Assembly: GCF_000334455.1 (NCBI RefSeq)
Contig: NZ_BANX01000023.1
Location: forward strand, 111,678 to 175,677
DNA length: 64,000 bases
Source of the DNA: Gordonia soli NBRC 108243
GTDB lineage: Bacteria; Actinomycetota; Actinomycetes; Mycobacteriales; Mycobacteriaceae
Direction of reading: 5' to 3'
Positions 24,093-33,432 of this stretch are shown here, piece by piece. How positions within the stretch are numbered: position 1 is the stretch's first letter; every line of letters starts with the position of its first letter. Position numbers and translations under genes: made by a program. Under the pieces are notes generated by a model that saw only the letters and a program-made list of their open reading frames with translations, was not told the DNA's origin and did no database searches.

Positions 24093-27000
24093 CTAGCGCC
24101 CCCGTCGGTTCGCGAACTCGAATCTGTGAACTGTCTGGCCTCCGTCGAAGGACATCTCAACGATATAGCTCTCCGGATAGGCTCCTGGCGGATCGCCGAA
24201 GACCTCCTCGCGTCGCCAGATGCCGGGTCGGTCGTGTTCGTCGGCCATCCCGGTGAACAGGTCCTCGACCAGGTAGCCCATTCCGTTACGGTCATGCTCT
24301 TCGGACCAACTCTGGTTGGTGTCATGGAACTCCATCGAGTAGAAGAAGATCTCGCTCGGGGCGCCCCACTCGTTTCGACTGGAGTGCCCGGCATTGAAAT
24401 CGATTCGCCTGAGGTCGGGTGTGCCGGGCGGTAGCTCTGCATTGATCTGTGCGAGCACCTCGCTGGTGAGTTCGACTTCCTTCGACTTGCGCTGGAGATG
24501 ATCGCGACGATACCTCTCTGACTCTCCGGTGACCTCCGCTGAGCCGTCGTACGCTACGAGCGCGCCATTCGAATCACGATGGTAGAAGCCACGATCAGTG
24601 ACCACCGAGACGTTGTTCCATCGGTGCGAAACCAACGGGTTGGTGAAGTTCTGCTGCGGCACCATCGCGATGCCGGCGATGGTGCCGTCGTCACGCGTGT
24701 AGAACGACCCCGCGCCCTCCACCTGGTACCACGTGTTCGAGGCGAAGAGCGGGGAGTCGCCGTTGAGGCTCACGCCGCTGTTCCGTATGTACGCCTTGAA
24801 CTCTCTTTGTGACATCACAACTGGTTCATGGTTGGCGTGGCTGAATGCTTCTGCGCGAATCGGAACCTCGATGCCGCGATCGTGTTGCGAGTAACTTGCG
24901 TCCCCGGCGAAACGACCGCTCGCTTGCACGTCTCGGACCCGGTCCGCAACTCCTGGATTGGGCTCGCTCTGGCTCGCCTGGTCTGCGATCCGATCGGTGT
25001 TCTCGGAGAGCCTGGTCTGGGGGAACTCAGAGTCGAACGGGCGATCTTCCCGACGAACCGGAGCGGAGTCCTCACTCTCGCCGAACCGGCGATCGTCCCC
25101 ATGGGCGTCATCGTCGCGCCTCGTGTTCCCACGATCCTCCGCAGAGCGATCGGCGGCCGGTGAGACATCGTTGTCTCTGGTGAGCGGACGTTCGGCGGAG
25201 AGATCACGGTTGACGTAGATGACGTCGTTGACGTCGTGATGCCGTCGACTGAACTCCGGGGGCCAGCCGGTGATCCGTCCACTCTGCATGTCGATGACCC
25301 GGATGGTGCCGTCCATGTTGCGCGCCACATAGGCGTGGCCGCCTGAAGGCTTTCCGGCACCGTCGAGGTAGCTGGTCCCTATCACGGCCATCGCACCGTC
25401 GCCGCGGTCGAGGAGATGCGCACCGATCTGGTCGAATGTCGCAGCTTCTGAACGTCCGCCGGCGGCGTCCTCGAGGTCGCTCAGTCGCGATCCGGGCGAC
25501 GTGGGGTCCGGGTGGGGCTCAGCATGTGTCGGGTTGCCGCGCAGGGTCTCGAAGAAGGCGTGAACGGATTGCACACAGTTGTTGAGGAAGCCGGGCTCGC
25601 CCCACCGACTGTTGATGAGCGGCAACCAGTCCGCAATGTTCTGCGCGGTGGGATCGATATCGCGGAACGACGTCGGTCCGTCCCCGGGACGATTCGCGTC
25701 CGTCCGGTCGCCGATACCGCTGTCGTCCGCCCGGTCGGCCGAGTGGTCTGGTGTGCCGTTCTCTTCTGACCGCGCACGTCCGTCGTCGGCGGACCGATCC
25801 GTGGGGGCCTCGCCGAAGCGATCGCCGGGCGATTCCCCGTCACGATCGTGACGGGCACCCGCACTCGTGTCGCGATCGCCAGCAGAATGGTCGGAATTGC
25901 GATCGTCGGCCAGCCGACGATCGCCCGCGTACTTGGCTGGGTCACGGTCCGGGGAAGTCTGATCTCGTGCACCATCATCGAACCGTGATCGATCATCAGA
26001 TCCCGCAGTCCGAGTGACCGATTCATCATGACCAGGCGGACGGCTGCCGATTTGCGAGTCCGCGTCACGGGAACGTGGAGCGTGCCCGTCCAGGGTGTCA
26101 ATCGGGCGCCGGAACTTCTCCGGTTCGCGCGGGCCCGTCCGAGGGCCAGAATCGGGCCCGTCCGTACCCCCTCGATGCGGTGCTGCGACAGGATCTTCTC
26201 CGGCTGCGATGCGACCGAAGTTCCGCAGCGACTCGGAACCGAGCTCGTAATATCCAGTGTGGGACATCAGATTGTCCAGCGGGAAGCTGAATCGCGACTG
26301 GGCCGCTATTCGTTGGGCGCCAAACGGTTCGATCGACGGATCGATCCCAAGTCCGGTGTTGAACACACGGCCGACCTGTGTAGTGTCGCTGGCGCCGAGC
26401 CAGGTGACGAAATCTCTCCCGGACGACGCGGCGTAGACGTTGTCACCGATACCGAACTGCGAGGCGTGGGTGACAGGTCCGGCGCCTGGTGACCCGAGCA
26501 GTGTGATGGTCTGGACATCCGATGCGAGCCTGCCTTCCGCGCCCGCGTAGCTGCTGGCAACGGATCCATAGCTGTGGCCGAAAATGTGATTGTCGGCAGG
26601 GCCGATGTCACCGACTGCGCGGCCGGCGTTGAAGGCCGCGACATCGCGCGCCAGAAGATGGCCTCCGGCCTCAGCCAGAGCCGTATTGGCCACGGCAGCA
26701 GAGCCTCGCCCGCTGGGCGCGTCGTAGCCGATCCAAGCAATCGATGCCGCCGAACCCTCACCGCCCAGTTCCGCTGTCGTTCGAAAGTAGTGGTTCCCGG
26801 CGTTGTCGAGGTTCGTACCCAGACTACGAATCATCGTGGTGAGTCCGGGAACGTGCCAGGAGACGGAAGTTGCAGAGTCGATGTCGCCGACAGCGGCGAT
26901 GATTCTGCCCTGACCGTCGAACGCGCGTGGGTCGAGCCCAAGTAGGTGGAGAGGTGGCGCCATGCTATCGGTTCGCGCTGCCCGGCTCGCGAGCTCGAGT

Positions 27001-29813
27001 TCCGCCGCGCGGACGGCACTGTCGATCTTCTCGAGATGTCGAAGCTGAGCGCTCGGTGTGTCGAGGCCGTTCAAGAGCTGATCGATGAACCGGCTGATCC
27101 CTCGTTTCGGATTCTCAGCGGCCAGCTCGGCCATACTCCGGTCGACCGAGATCCGATTCGCAAGGTCCTTGTCGCGGGCCGCGATTCCGTCCGCGTTTCC
27201 GATCTCGTGTGGGTGTGTTCGGATCAGGGCATCGCGCTCCATCGGCGAGAGATCGTTCCACCAGCGCGCGTTCGCGTCGGCCAGCTCGCGTGCAGCGGCG
27301 ACGTGGTCGCCGGCTCTGTCAGGCGGCATGAGTTCGCCGACGCGGTCCGGCGTGAGATCACGCTGCGCCAGCGCTTCCGCGGCACGCGCGCGTTCGGCGT
27401 CGGTAGCAGGGTGGTCCCGGCTGCCGGACAAGGATCGCTCATCCGACCGGTGGGGGCCGTGGTCGTCCGGGCCGATCCCATCTGGTCGGCCCGGGCCGTT
27501 GGGACGGTCGGGAGGGCCGCCGGGGCCAGCCGGGTCGGAACCGTCAGACGTGCGGCCACGCGCGTTGGGACCGTCGAGATGGGAGCCGAATCGATCGGAC
27601 CGCGGCCGGGCTGCGGGGTCGGCGACCGACGAGCGAGACGCCGCATCGGCGGTGACGATCGATGCCGCGGCTGCCGCGACCGTGAGGTCTCCGGTGACAC
27701 CATCGCCGAGTGCGGGCTCAGCGGACTCGCGTGCAGTCGGCACGCCGTCGGCGTCGACCCGGGGGGAGGATGTCCGGTCGACGCCGGCTCGCGCTCCATC
27801 CGTGGGCAGGGTGGGGGTGCGTGGCCCTGCCTGCGCCGAACGTGGTGTGTCCGCCGGGCGCGACGAATCTGTGGACCGGCCCGCATCGGGCGAACTGTTC
27901 ACCGGTGCAGCGCGGTTGCCCTCGGCTGTCGGAGCTGTCCGGTCTGGGGTGGCCGTACTGCGGTCGGCCCCACCGGTCGGCGCTGCCCGATCGGCGGGCG
28001 CCGCAGTGCCGGGCGAGTGGTGCGTCGGCCCGACCGACGGCTGGACGTTGTCGCCGCCCGCCGCGCGCGGTGAGTCCGACAGGGGAGTGGTCGAATCGAA
28101 CGATCGAGTGGAGGTCGGTGACGTGGATGCCGTCGAGTCGGCAGCGCGATCACCAGCAGTGGCGGAGGGCTCTGTCGTGCGCGAAACATTTTGCGTGTCA
28201 GCGTGATCTGGCGACCGCGCGGAGTCAGGCACCGTGGAGTTGTCCGGCGGGCGGGATGACTCCGGAGTTGCGTGCTCGGTGGGTGCGCTGTTTCCGGGCC
28301 CGGTGTCGTCACCTTGGGCGTGAGGTGCGTGCTCGGCAGGGGGAGCCGATGGAGGGGCGTCGTGTGTCGGGGAGGCGGTGTCCGGCGGAGGTGAATCCGA
28401 GGAATCTGTGCGCACCGTCTCGGCAGGCGAGGCGTTCTCGGCGTTGGGAGGTGGTCCGCCTGCGTCGTTCGTGGTGCTCGGTTGCGCTGTCTCACCGGAG
28501 TCAGGGCCGGGGGTGCTCGCCTCATTGTTGGTCGCGGTCGGGGCTGCGGACTCCGACTGTGCGGCCTGAGTTCCGTGATCCGACCCGTCACGACCGCTCG
28601 AAGAGGCTGTAGCGCCGGACGATTCGGAGTCTCCCCCACTGCGACCGCTGTTGTTGGAGCCGCCGGCTGCCGAACCGCTGTCGTCGCCTGATGTCGTGGC
28701 GCCGCGCTCCGAGCCAGGTGGTGCTGACTCCGGCGAGCCGGTTGAGTCGGTCGCCCCGTCGCGCGCTCCGCTGCTTCCGCCGTCACCGGTCCCATGACCG
28801 GCGCCGTCACCGGAAGCGGACGCGTCACCTGCGGGACGACCGAGAGCGTCGACCCCCGATGGCGGAGCCGACCCGTCGTGCGTGCCGACGTTGGATCCAC
28901 CCCTACCCGGCGGATTGAATGCGCCACCGACCGCGCCGGCGGTCACCGCCTGCCAGGTGAACCCGTTTCCGGTGATCGCACTCGTGGTCGCGCCGACGAG
29001 GCCGTTGGTGGTGCCATCGGCGACACCGGAGACGATGCTGTCGGCCCACCTGTTGGCCGCCATGCCGATGTCGGTCATCGCCGGGCGCATGACTTTGCCG
29101 AGTGCGTGGCTCGCGGCCCCACCAGCGGCGCCCCCGGCCGCACCGGCGATCACACTCGTCCCGGCGGTCTCGAGGAACTGTCCGCCGTCGAAGGTCTTTC
29201 GACCGCCGGTCGCCAACTGGTACGCCTGGATGCCGGCGTCCTGGCCGGCGGCGAGCGCCGTGTTGACCAATGCGCCCATCGCTGCGCGCTTCGCCATCGC
29301 CACGAGGGCTTGCTTGGAGACCGTGGACGCGATGGCCGACAGCAATTCCTTCAACCCGATGCTGACGGCGGTTCGTGCGATGGCCTGGAACACCGGGATG
29401 GAGCTCAGCGAACCGCCGAAGGTTCCGAACGCAGCGGCGATTGCCCACGCGATCTGTGCGGCGGTGAGCACCAGAGTGCTGTAGAAGGCGATCTTGGTGT
29501 ACTCGATGTTGGTGGCGGAGGCATCTGACATCTCGCCTGCTGCGCGCGCCGCCTCGGCGAGCTTCTCCACAGAGAGGTCGCCGTACACGAGGTCGTTGAA
29601 GACCTGTTGCAGGGCTTCGCTTGTCGCGCCTTCGAGGGAGTCCATGACCATCCGTGCGGACGCATCCATGTCTGGTCCCACGCCGTCGAGTTGGCCGGCC
29701 GCGTTCTCCCAGGCGTCCGCGATCCGTCGCATCGCATCTTCGTCGCCCTCGGGCCACTCCATCCCGATGATGTAGCCGAGCCAGGCGAGCTCGTGCGGGA
29801 ATCCGATGGTCAT
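24093..29813 (-). CDS. Giant type VII-secreted polymorphic toxin (WXG100-like - DUF1023 - Tox-PL - nuclease)
   Basis: In this 1,906-residue protein, residues 1-300 form a CpnT-like/WXG100-like helical domain (MEWPEGDEDAMRRIADAWENAA). Residues about 301-800 are a Ser/Asp/Pro/Gly linker. Residues about 830-1190 are a DUF1023 alpha/beta-hydrolase with nucleophile Ser1081 in FGHSYGS. An Asp/Arg-rich linker follows. Residues about 1390-1530 are a papain-fold Tox-PL domain with Cys1413 (NNCVQS), His1493 (GGHAYV) and Asp1508 (IDMQSG). The C-terminal 245 residues resemble the NS_2 non-specific nuclease fold (His1810 in NAGHSS, Asn1833 in TNQSW). Known CpnT-type proteins are exported by ESX systems. 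Its target, cleavage and activity are untested. ATGA overlap with the upstream gene and the abutting downstream gene make one operon. Confidence 0.8.
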   Translation of the reverse strand: MTIGFPHELAWLGYIIGMEWPEGDEDAMRRIADAWENAAGQLDGVGPDMDASARMVMDSLEGATSEALQQVFNDLVYGDLSVEKLAEAARAAGEMSDASATNIEYTKIAFYSTLVLTAAQIAWAIAAAFGTFGGSLSSIPVFQAIARTAVSIGLKELLSAIASTVSKQALVAMAKRAAMGALVNTALAAGQDAGIQAYQLATGGRKTFDGGQFLETAGTSVIAGAAGGAAGGAASHALGKVMRPAMTDIGMAANRWADSIVSGVADGTTNGLVGATTSAITGNGFTWQAVTAGAVGGAFNPPGRGGSNVGTHDGSAPPSGVDALGRPAGDASASGDGAGHGTGDGGSSGARDGATDSTGSPESAPPGSERGATTSGDDSGSAAGGSNNSGRSGGDSESSGATASSSGRDGSDHGTQAAQSESAAPTATNNEASTPGPDSGETAQPSTTNDAGGPPPNAENASPAETVRTDSSDSPPPDTASPTHDAPPSAPPAEHAPHAQGDDTGPGNSAPTEHATPESSRPPDNSTVPDSARSPDHADTQNVSRTTEPSATAGDRAADSTASTSPTSTRSFDSTTPLSDSPRAAGGDNVQPSVGPTHHSPGTAAPADRAAPTGGADRSTATPDRTAPTAEGNRAAPVNSSPDAGRSTDSSRPADTPRSAQAGPRTPTLPTDGARAGVDRTSSPRVDADGVPTARESAEPALGDGVTGDLTVAAAAASIVTADAASRSSVADPAARPRSDRFGSHLDGPNARGRTSDGSDPAGPGGPPDRPNGPGRPDGIGPDDHGPHRSDERSLSGSRDHPATDAERARAAEALAQRDLTPDRVGELMPPDRAGDHVAAARELADANARWWNDLSPMERDALIRTHPHEIGNADGIAARDKDLANRISVDRSMAELAAENPKRGISRFIDQLLNGLDTPSAQLRHLEKIDSAVRAAELELASRAARTDSMAPPLHLLGLDPRAFDGQGRIIAAVGDIDSATSVSWHVPGLTTMIRSLGTNLDNAGNHYFRTTAELGGEGSAASIAWIGYDAPSGRGSAAVANTALAEAGGHLLARDVAAFNAGRAVGDIGPADNHIFGHSYGSVASSYAGAEGRLASDVQTITLLGSPGAGPVTHASQFGIGDNVYAASSGRDFVTWLGASDTTQVGRVFNTGLGIDPSIEPFGAQRIAAQSRFSFPLDNLMSHTGYYELGSESLRNFGRIAAGEDPVAAPHRGGTDGPDSGPRTGPREPEKFRRPIDTLDGHAPRSRDADSQIGSRPPGHDESVTRTAGSDDRSRFDDGARDQTSPDRDPAKYAGDRRLADDRNSDHSAGDRDTSAGARHDRDGESPGDRFGEAPTDRSADDGRARSEENGTPDHSADRADDSGIGDRTDANRPGDGPTSFRDIDPTAQNIADWLPLINSRWGEPGFLNNCVQSVHAFFETLRGNPTHAEPHPDPTSPGSRLSDLEDAAGGRSEAATFDQIGAHLLDRGDGAMAVIGTSYLDGAGKPSGGHAYVARNMDGTIRVIDMQSGRITGWPPEFSRRHHDVNDVIYVNRDLSAERPLTRDNDVSPAADRSAEDRGNTRRDDDAHGDDRRFGESEDSAPVRREDRPFDSEFPQTRLSENTDRIADQASQSEPNPGVADRVRDVQASGRFAGDASYSQHDRGIEVPIRAEAFSHANHEPVVMSQREFKAYIRNSGVSLNGDSPLFASNTWYQVEGAGSFYTRDDGTIAGIAMVPQQNFTNPLVSHRWNNVSVVTDRGFYHRDSNGALVAYDGSAEVTGESERYRRDHLQRKSKEVELTSEVLAQINAELPPGTPDLRRIDFNAGHSSRNEWGAPSEIFFYSMEFHDTNQSWSEEHDRNGMGYLVEDLFTGMADEHDRPGIWRREEVFGDPPGAYPESYIVEMSFDGGQTVHRFEFANRRGR

Positions 29814-30670
29814 CGCGGACCGTGCCGATCGTCAAACGCACTGTCGCAGTCACGGACTGTGGTGGCGTCGAGTGGTGTCACCTTGCCGTCGTCGGCGCAG
29901 TGGTAGTCGCCGGTGTGCGGGCTTGTGACGATGGTCCCGTGTGCTGACCTGGTGCCGATTGCGAGCGCGTCGATGGGGTGACGGTGGCCCTGGCCGAGGG
30001 TGAAGTACCAGGTGCGTTCGAGGATGTCGCGATCTGCGAGACGCCAAATCAATCGGTACGGATTCCGATCGCGGTGTACCGCTTCGCCGACCGCAGCGTC
30101 TCTGAATCGAGCAACATCCGGCCTGGTGCCGCCTCCGGCACGTGGCACAGCCTGTCGCGACAGCCATTGATAGAAGTACGGTTCGGTGCGGCTCCAGTAG
30201 CGGACTGACGGGCCGGCGCTTCCGTCTCGAACTGTCCCGGGACTTACCTCGATACGGTGCGGGTGTCCTGGCAGGACGACTTCATCGCGACCGATTCGCA
30301 CATCCTCTGTCGCAGGGATCGAACCAAACCGTTGGAGAACCTCGGATGCTGAGTTACTGGGCTGGCCTACCCACGACCACTCGATGTCGAACGCCACACC
30401 GTTGTATTGCGCGGCGTGCTCGAATGGGTTGAAGCCCTCTGTCGCCGCCGCCGCCAGCGACCACAGACTCCCACCCTCACTGAATTCGAGATCTAGCCCC
30501 TCGAACAATGCCGCCCATTTGGTGGCCTCAAACAATTGGGTTGCTGCTATGGCGTCGGCTTTGGTCGGATTCAACGGGTTGGTGGTGGTGACCCATCCGC
30601 CGCGGTAGTCGGTGGTGGGGTTGGGTGGGACTCGGCGTCGGGCGTGGGGGATGAAGGAGAACATTCTCAT
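29810..30670 (-). CDS. Unrecognised toxin-associated protein, tandem paralogue 1 (286 aa)
   Basis: No known family. The N-terminal 50 residues (FIPHARRRVPPNPTTDYRGG, NPTKADAIAATQLFEATKWAALFEG) and the C-terminal 75 (RTWYFTLGQGHRHPIDALAIG, HCADDGKVTP, DCDSA) are almost the same as in the two genes upstream, while residues about 55-205 are very different. Two Cys near the C-terminus are conserved. There is no signal peptide or membrane helix. Its stop overlaps the toxin start (ATGA), so translation is coupled. It could be an export adaptor, a chaperone or an extra immunity factor for the toxin. Confidence 0.75.
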   Translation of the reverse strand: MRMFSFIPHARRRVPPNPTTDYRGGWVTTTNPLNPTKADAIAATQLFEATKWAALFEGLDLEFSEGGSLWSLAAAATEGFNPFEHAAQYNGVAFDIEWSWVGQPSNSASEVLQRFGSIPATEDVRIGRDEVVLPGHPHRIEVSPGTVRDGSAGPSVRYWSRTEPYFYQWLSRQAVPRAGGGTRPDVARFRDAAVGEAVHRDRNPYRLIWRLADRDILERTWYFTLGQGHRHPIDALAIGTRSAHGTIVTSPHTGDYHCADDGKVTPLDATTVRDCDSAFDDRHGPR

Positions 30671-31539
30671 CCGATGCTCACCGTCGATTCGTGCCGCTCA
30701 TCGAAAGTGCTGTCGCACTCCCGAACTGTGGTGGCGTCGAGTGGTGTCACCTTGCCGTCGTCGGCGCAGTGGTAGTCACCGGTGTGCGGGCTTGTGACGA
30801 TGGTCCCGTGTGCCGACCTGGTGCCGATTGCGAGCGCGTCTATTGGATGACGGTGGCCCTGCCCGAGCGTGAAAAACCAGGTGCGTTCGAGGATGTCGCG
30901 GTCATTGAGGGTCCACGTCAACGGATAGGGATGTGGGTCGGGGTTCGACGAACGTCCGACTGCCTGGTCCAGGAACTTGTAAATGTCTGAGACTTGAACG
31001 CCTGCACTGTTTACAACTGTCTGTCGGCCCTCCCAGCGATAGAAGAACGAAGTTGTACGGAGGGTGTACCGAAGTAGTCGTCGGCGCTCACGCATCGTCT
31101 CGGTGACCGGTGCAATGTTCAGCCGGTGTGCGAGCCCATCCATCGTCGGCCCGTACTCGCGAACGCTCACGATCGAGTCGATGGGCAGAGTCCGGAACTC
31201 AGCATGGAGATCCCGCTCCCATTCAACCGCCGGTAGTCGCCAGTTCCACGAAATCGCCAACACTGCTCCGTTGTGTCTGGCGTGCCACTCGAGTGGGTTG
31301 AGCCCCTCGCCTGTCGCAGATCGCGGCTCCCACGAGTGCGATCCTCGTTCGAACTCGAGCCCCATTCCTTCGAACAAGGCCGCCCATCTGGTGGCCTCGA
31401 ACAATTGGGTGGCCACGATGGCGTCGGCTTTGGTCGGATTCAGCGGGTTGGTGGTGGTGACCCATCCGCCGCGGTAGTCGGTGGTGGGGTTGGGTGGGAC
31501 TCGGCGTCGGGCGTGGGGGATGAAGGAGAACATTCTCAT
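30667..31539 (-). CDS. Unrecognised toxin-associated protein, tandem paralogue 2 (290 aa)
   Basis: The ends are near identical to those of paralogues 1 and 3, with a distinct central 150 residues (LEFERGSHSWEPRSATGEG, YTLRTTSFFYRWEGRQTV). The Trp-rich centre keeps the spacing of aromatic residues seen in the others (FFYRW here, YFYQW in paralogue 1 and YFYRW in paralogue 3), so the fold is probably shared while surface residues vary. ATGA overlap with paralogue 1. Confidence 0.75.
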   Translation of the reverse strand: MRMFSFIPHARRRVPPNPTTDYRGGWVTTTNPLNPTKADAIVATQLFEATRWAALFEGMGLEFERGSHSWEPRSATGEGLNPLEWHARHNGAVLAISWNWRLPAVEWERDLHAEFRTLPIDSIVSVREYGPTMDGLAHRLNIAPVTETMRERRRLLRYTLRTTSFFYRWEGRQTVVNSAGVQVSDIYKFLDQAVGRSSNPDPHPYPLTWTLNDRDILERTWFFTLGQGHRHPIDALAIGTRSAHGTIVTSPHTGDYHCADDGKVTPLDATTVRECDSTFDERHESTVSIG

Positions 31540-32399
31540 CAGATGGCCACCGTCGAGTCGTGCCGATCGTCAAACGCACTGTCGCAGTCACGGACTGTAG
31601 TGGCGTCGAGTGGTGTCACCTTGCCGTCGTCGGCGCAGTGGTAGTCGCCGGTGTGCGGGCTTGTGACGATGGTCCCGTGTGCTGACCTGGTGCCGATTGC
31701 GAGCGCGTCTGTGGGGTGACGGTGGCCCTGCCCGAGGGTGAAGTACCAGGTGCGCTCGAGGATGTCGGCGTCGCGGAGTCGCCAAACGAGGCGGAAGGGA
31801 TGCGCGTAGCCGATCTGGTCCGTGCCAACCGCGCGAGCATTGAAGCGATAGACGTCGCGGACGGTGCCGAGACTCTCGTCGGTGATCTTCTGGCGGGATG
31901 CCCACCGATAGAAGTATGGCGACGTCGAATTCCAATAAGTGAGTTCGGTGCTCGGACCATCCGGGGAACCTGGCCCATCGCGCACCTCGATCCGGTGTAA
32001 GCGACCCGGTAGGAAGACCTCGTCGGCGCCTACGGTCAGACACTCGACCGGTATCTGCAACCTCTTCAGAGTTGCGGTTGCGTCCCTTCCGTCGCATCGC
32101 CATCGCCAGGTCAAGCTGCACGCAGACCCGTTCTTCTTCCCGCTGAAGTCGAATGGATTGAAGCCCTCGACGGTGGCCGCGGTTGGTCTCCACTGACTAC
32201 CGCCACCGACGAACTCCAGCCCCATCCCCTCGAACAATGCCGCCCACTTGGTGGCCTCGAATAATTGGGTGGCCACGATGGCGTCGGCTTTGACCGTATT
32301 CAGCGGGGTGACGGTGGAGACCCATCCGCCGCGGTAGTCGGTGGTCGGGTTCGGTGGGACACGACGGATCGCGTGCGGCACAAACCACAGCATCCTCAT
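31539..32399 (-). CDS. Unrecognised toxin-associated protein, tandem paralogue 3 (286 aa)
   Basis: This is the first gene of the toxin operon. ATG 32399 was chosen because it aligns with the starts of the other two copies and has a GGGGGA site; a longer frame reaches 32438. The N-terminus is the most divergent of the three (MRMLWFVPHAIRRVPPNPTTDYRGG), while the C-terminus is near identical to that of paralogue 1. Its stop shares one base with the start of paralogue 2 (TGATG). The promoter should lie between 32400 and the divergent gene at 32521. Confidence 0.75.
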   Translation of the reverse strand: MRMLWFVPHAIRRVPPNPTTDYRGGWVSTVTPLNTVKADAIVATQLFEATKWAALFEGMGLEFVGGGSQWRPTAATVEGFNPFDFSGKKNGSACSLTWRWRCDGRDATATLKRLQIPVECLTVGADEVFLPGRLHRIEVRDGPGSPDGPSTELTYWNSTSPYFYRWASRQKITDESLGTVRDVYRFNARAVGTDQIGYAHPFRLVWRLRDADILERTWYFTLGQGHRHPTDALAIGTRSAHGTIVTSPHTGDYHCADDGKVTPLDATTVRDCDSAFDDRHDSTVAI

Positions 32400-32520
32400 C
32401 GCTGGCGTCCCCCGACGACTCTCACGACCGACCCTCACCCGAGTACGTTGTCCTGCGCCTGGAGTCTACGACCTCATCCAGTCGGATGCCCTCGTGGTCG
32501 AGGCTTCGTACTATGTCCGC

Positions 32521-33432
32521 ATGACGTCTGGATCGTCGGGGACCCCGCGTCTGATCGGGGTGCCCGCTCCCTACCTGCAATGGGCTCGATGGGCTGCTGT
32601 CGGGGCGGTGGCCGCCGCATTGGGCCACGAGGCGATCGCCATCGCCGGGAACCGCATGAGCACCGGCGGCGACGATGTCGGTGGCACCCTGGTGCTCGGC
32701 GACCACGTCAGTGTCTTCTCGGGTGTCGTCGGACCGCATTCGACCGGCGATTCGGCAGACTTCACAGCCGACCTCGCGCCCCAGATCCGCGCAGGTGTCG
32801 ACCATCGTCTGCGACGGGGCCGGATCGGCTGGTGCTGGTCGTGGGACGGTGAGTGGCACGACCTCGGTCAGACGTGTACCGACGGTCAGGTTGCCGGGAG
32901 TGTGCCACCGGGGTGGTCCACAACTCAAGCAGCGCAACAGATCTTCACGTTGATCGGCGAACCCGACCATCAGGATGGGCGGGATGCGGTCTTCGGATTG
33001 GTCCGACGCTGCGAGACCCGTGCCGTCACGCCCTATCGACTCCGTGACGTCGTATCCCGAGTCGCTGCCGACTCCGACCGCGGGATCGCGGTCCTGGCCG
33101 CTGCGGGTGTGCTGGGTGATGCTCCGGGAGTGGACGTCCCGGGTGTCGACGGCATCAGCGAGGCGGCTGCGTTGGCCGCGGTGCGGGACTGGCTCGCCCG
33201 CTCTGCCCTGGATCTCTCCGACTACCCGCCGGAGAACTTGTCGGCTGATCCACTCGAATTCGGCTGGCACATCACGAATCCGGTCCGATCCGGTTTCGGC
33301 GCCAACTTCGACAGGATCAGCTTCTACATCACCCATTCGGGTGAGCTGATCGAGTCGACCCGGATACGGGCCATCCTGCCGGAGCAACCGCAGGCGTTCG
33401 CTGACCTCTGCCGGAGGGCTCACTCCCGGTAG
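32521..33432 (+). CDS. Hypothetical protein in the toxin region, 303 aa
   Basis: Not assigned to a family. The N-terminal half is a soluble domain with APYLQWARWAAVGAVAAALGHEAIAIAGNRM and a Trp-rich GWCWSWDGEWHDLGQTC stretch. The C-terminal 60 residues (EFGWHITNPVRSGFGANFDRISFYITHSGELIESTRIRAILPEQ) look like a separate strand-rich module. ATG 32521 is the first start that gives protein-like sequence. It is divergent from the toxin operon and its last 13 bp overlap the 3' end of the gene at 33420, tail to tail. An accessory or immunity role is suggested only by place. Confidence 0.6.
   Translation: MTSGSSGTPRLIGVPAPYLQWARWAAVGAVAAALGHEAIAIAGNRMSTGGDDVGGTLVLGDHVSVFSGVVGPHSTGDSADFTADLAPQIRAGVDHRLRRGRIGWCWSWDGEWHDLGQTCTDGQVAGSVPPGWSTTQAAQQIFTLIGEPDHQDGRDAVFGLVRRCETRAVTPYRLRDVVSRVAADSDRGIAVLAAAGVLGDAPGVDVPGVDGISEAAALAAVRDWLARSALDLSDYPPENLSADPLEFGWHITNPVRSGFGANFDRISFYITHSGELIESTRIRAILPEQPQAFADLCRRAHSR

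Larger units (their letters stand above)
29820..32399 (-). repeat. Tandem triplication with conserved ends and variable middles
   Basis: About 190 bp at the 3' end of each gene (about 29832-30020, 30702-30905 and 31568-31770) and about 140 bp at each 5' end (about 30530-30670, 31395-31539 and 32255-32399) are nearly identical at DNA level. The central 450 bp of each unit share little. Such sharp identity borders suggest recent duplication with gene conversion or cassette exchange. Confidence 0.8.

Noticed and set aside
24093..24830. TNT-type NAD-glycohydrolase domain at the toxin C-terminus, by analogy with CpnT
   Set aside because: The terminal 245 residues do not show TNT motifs; the GH...N-Q-S-W pattern fits an NS_2-type nuclease better.
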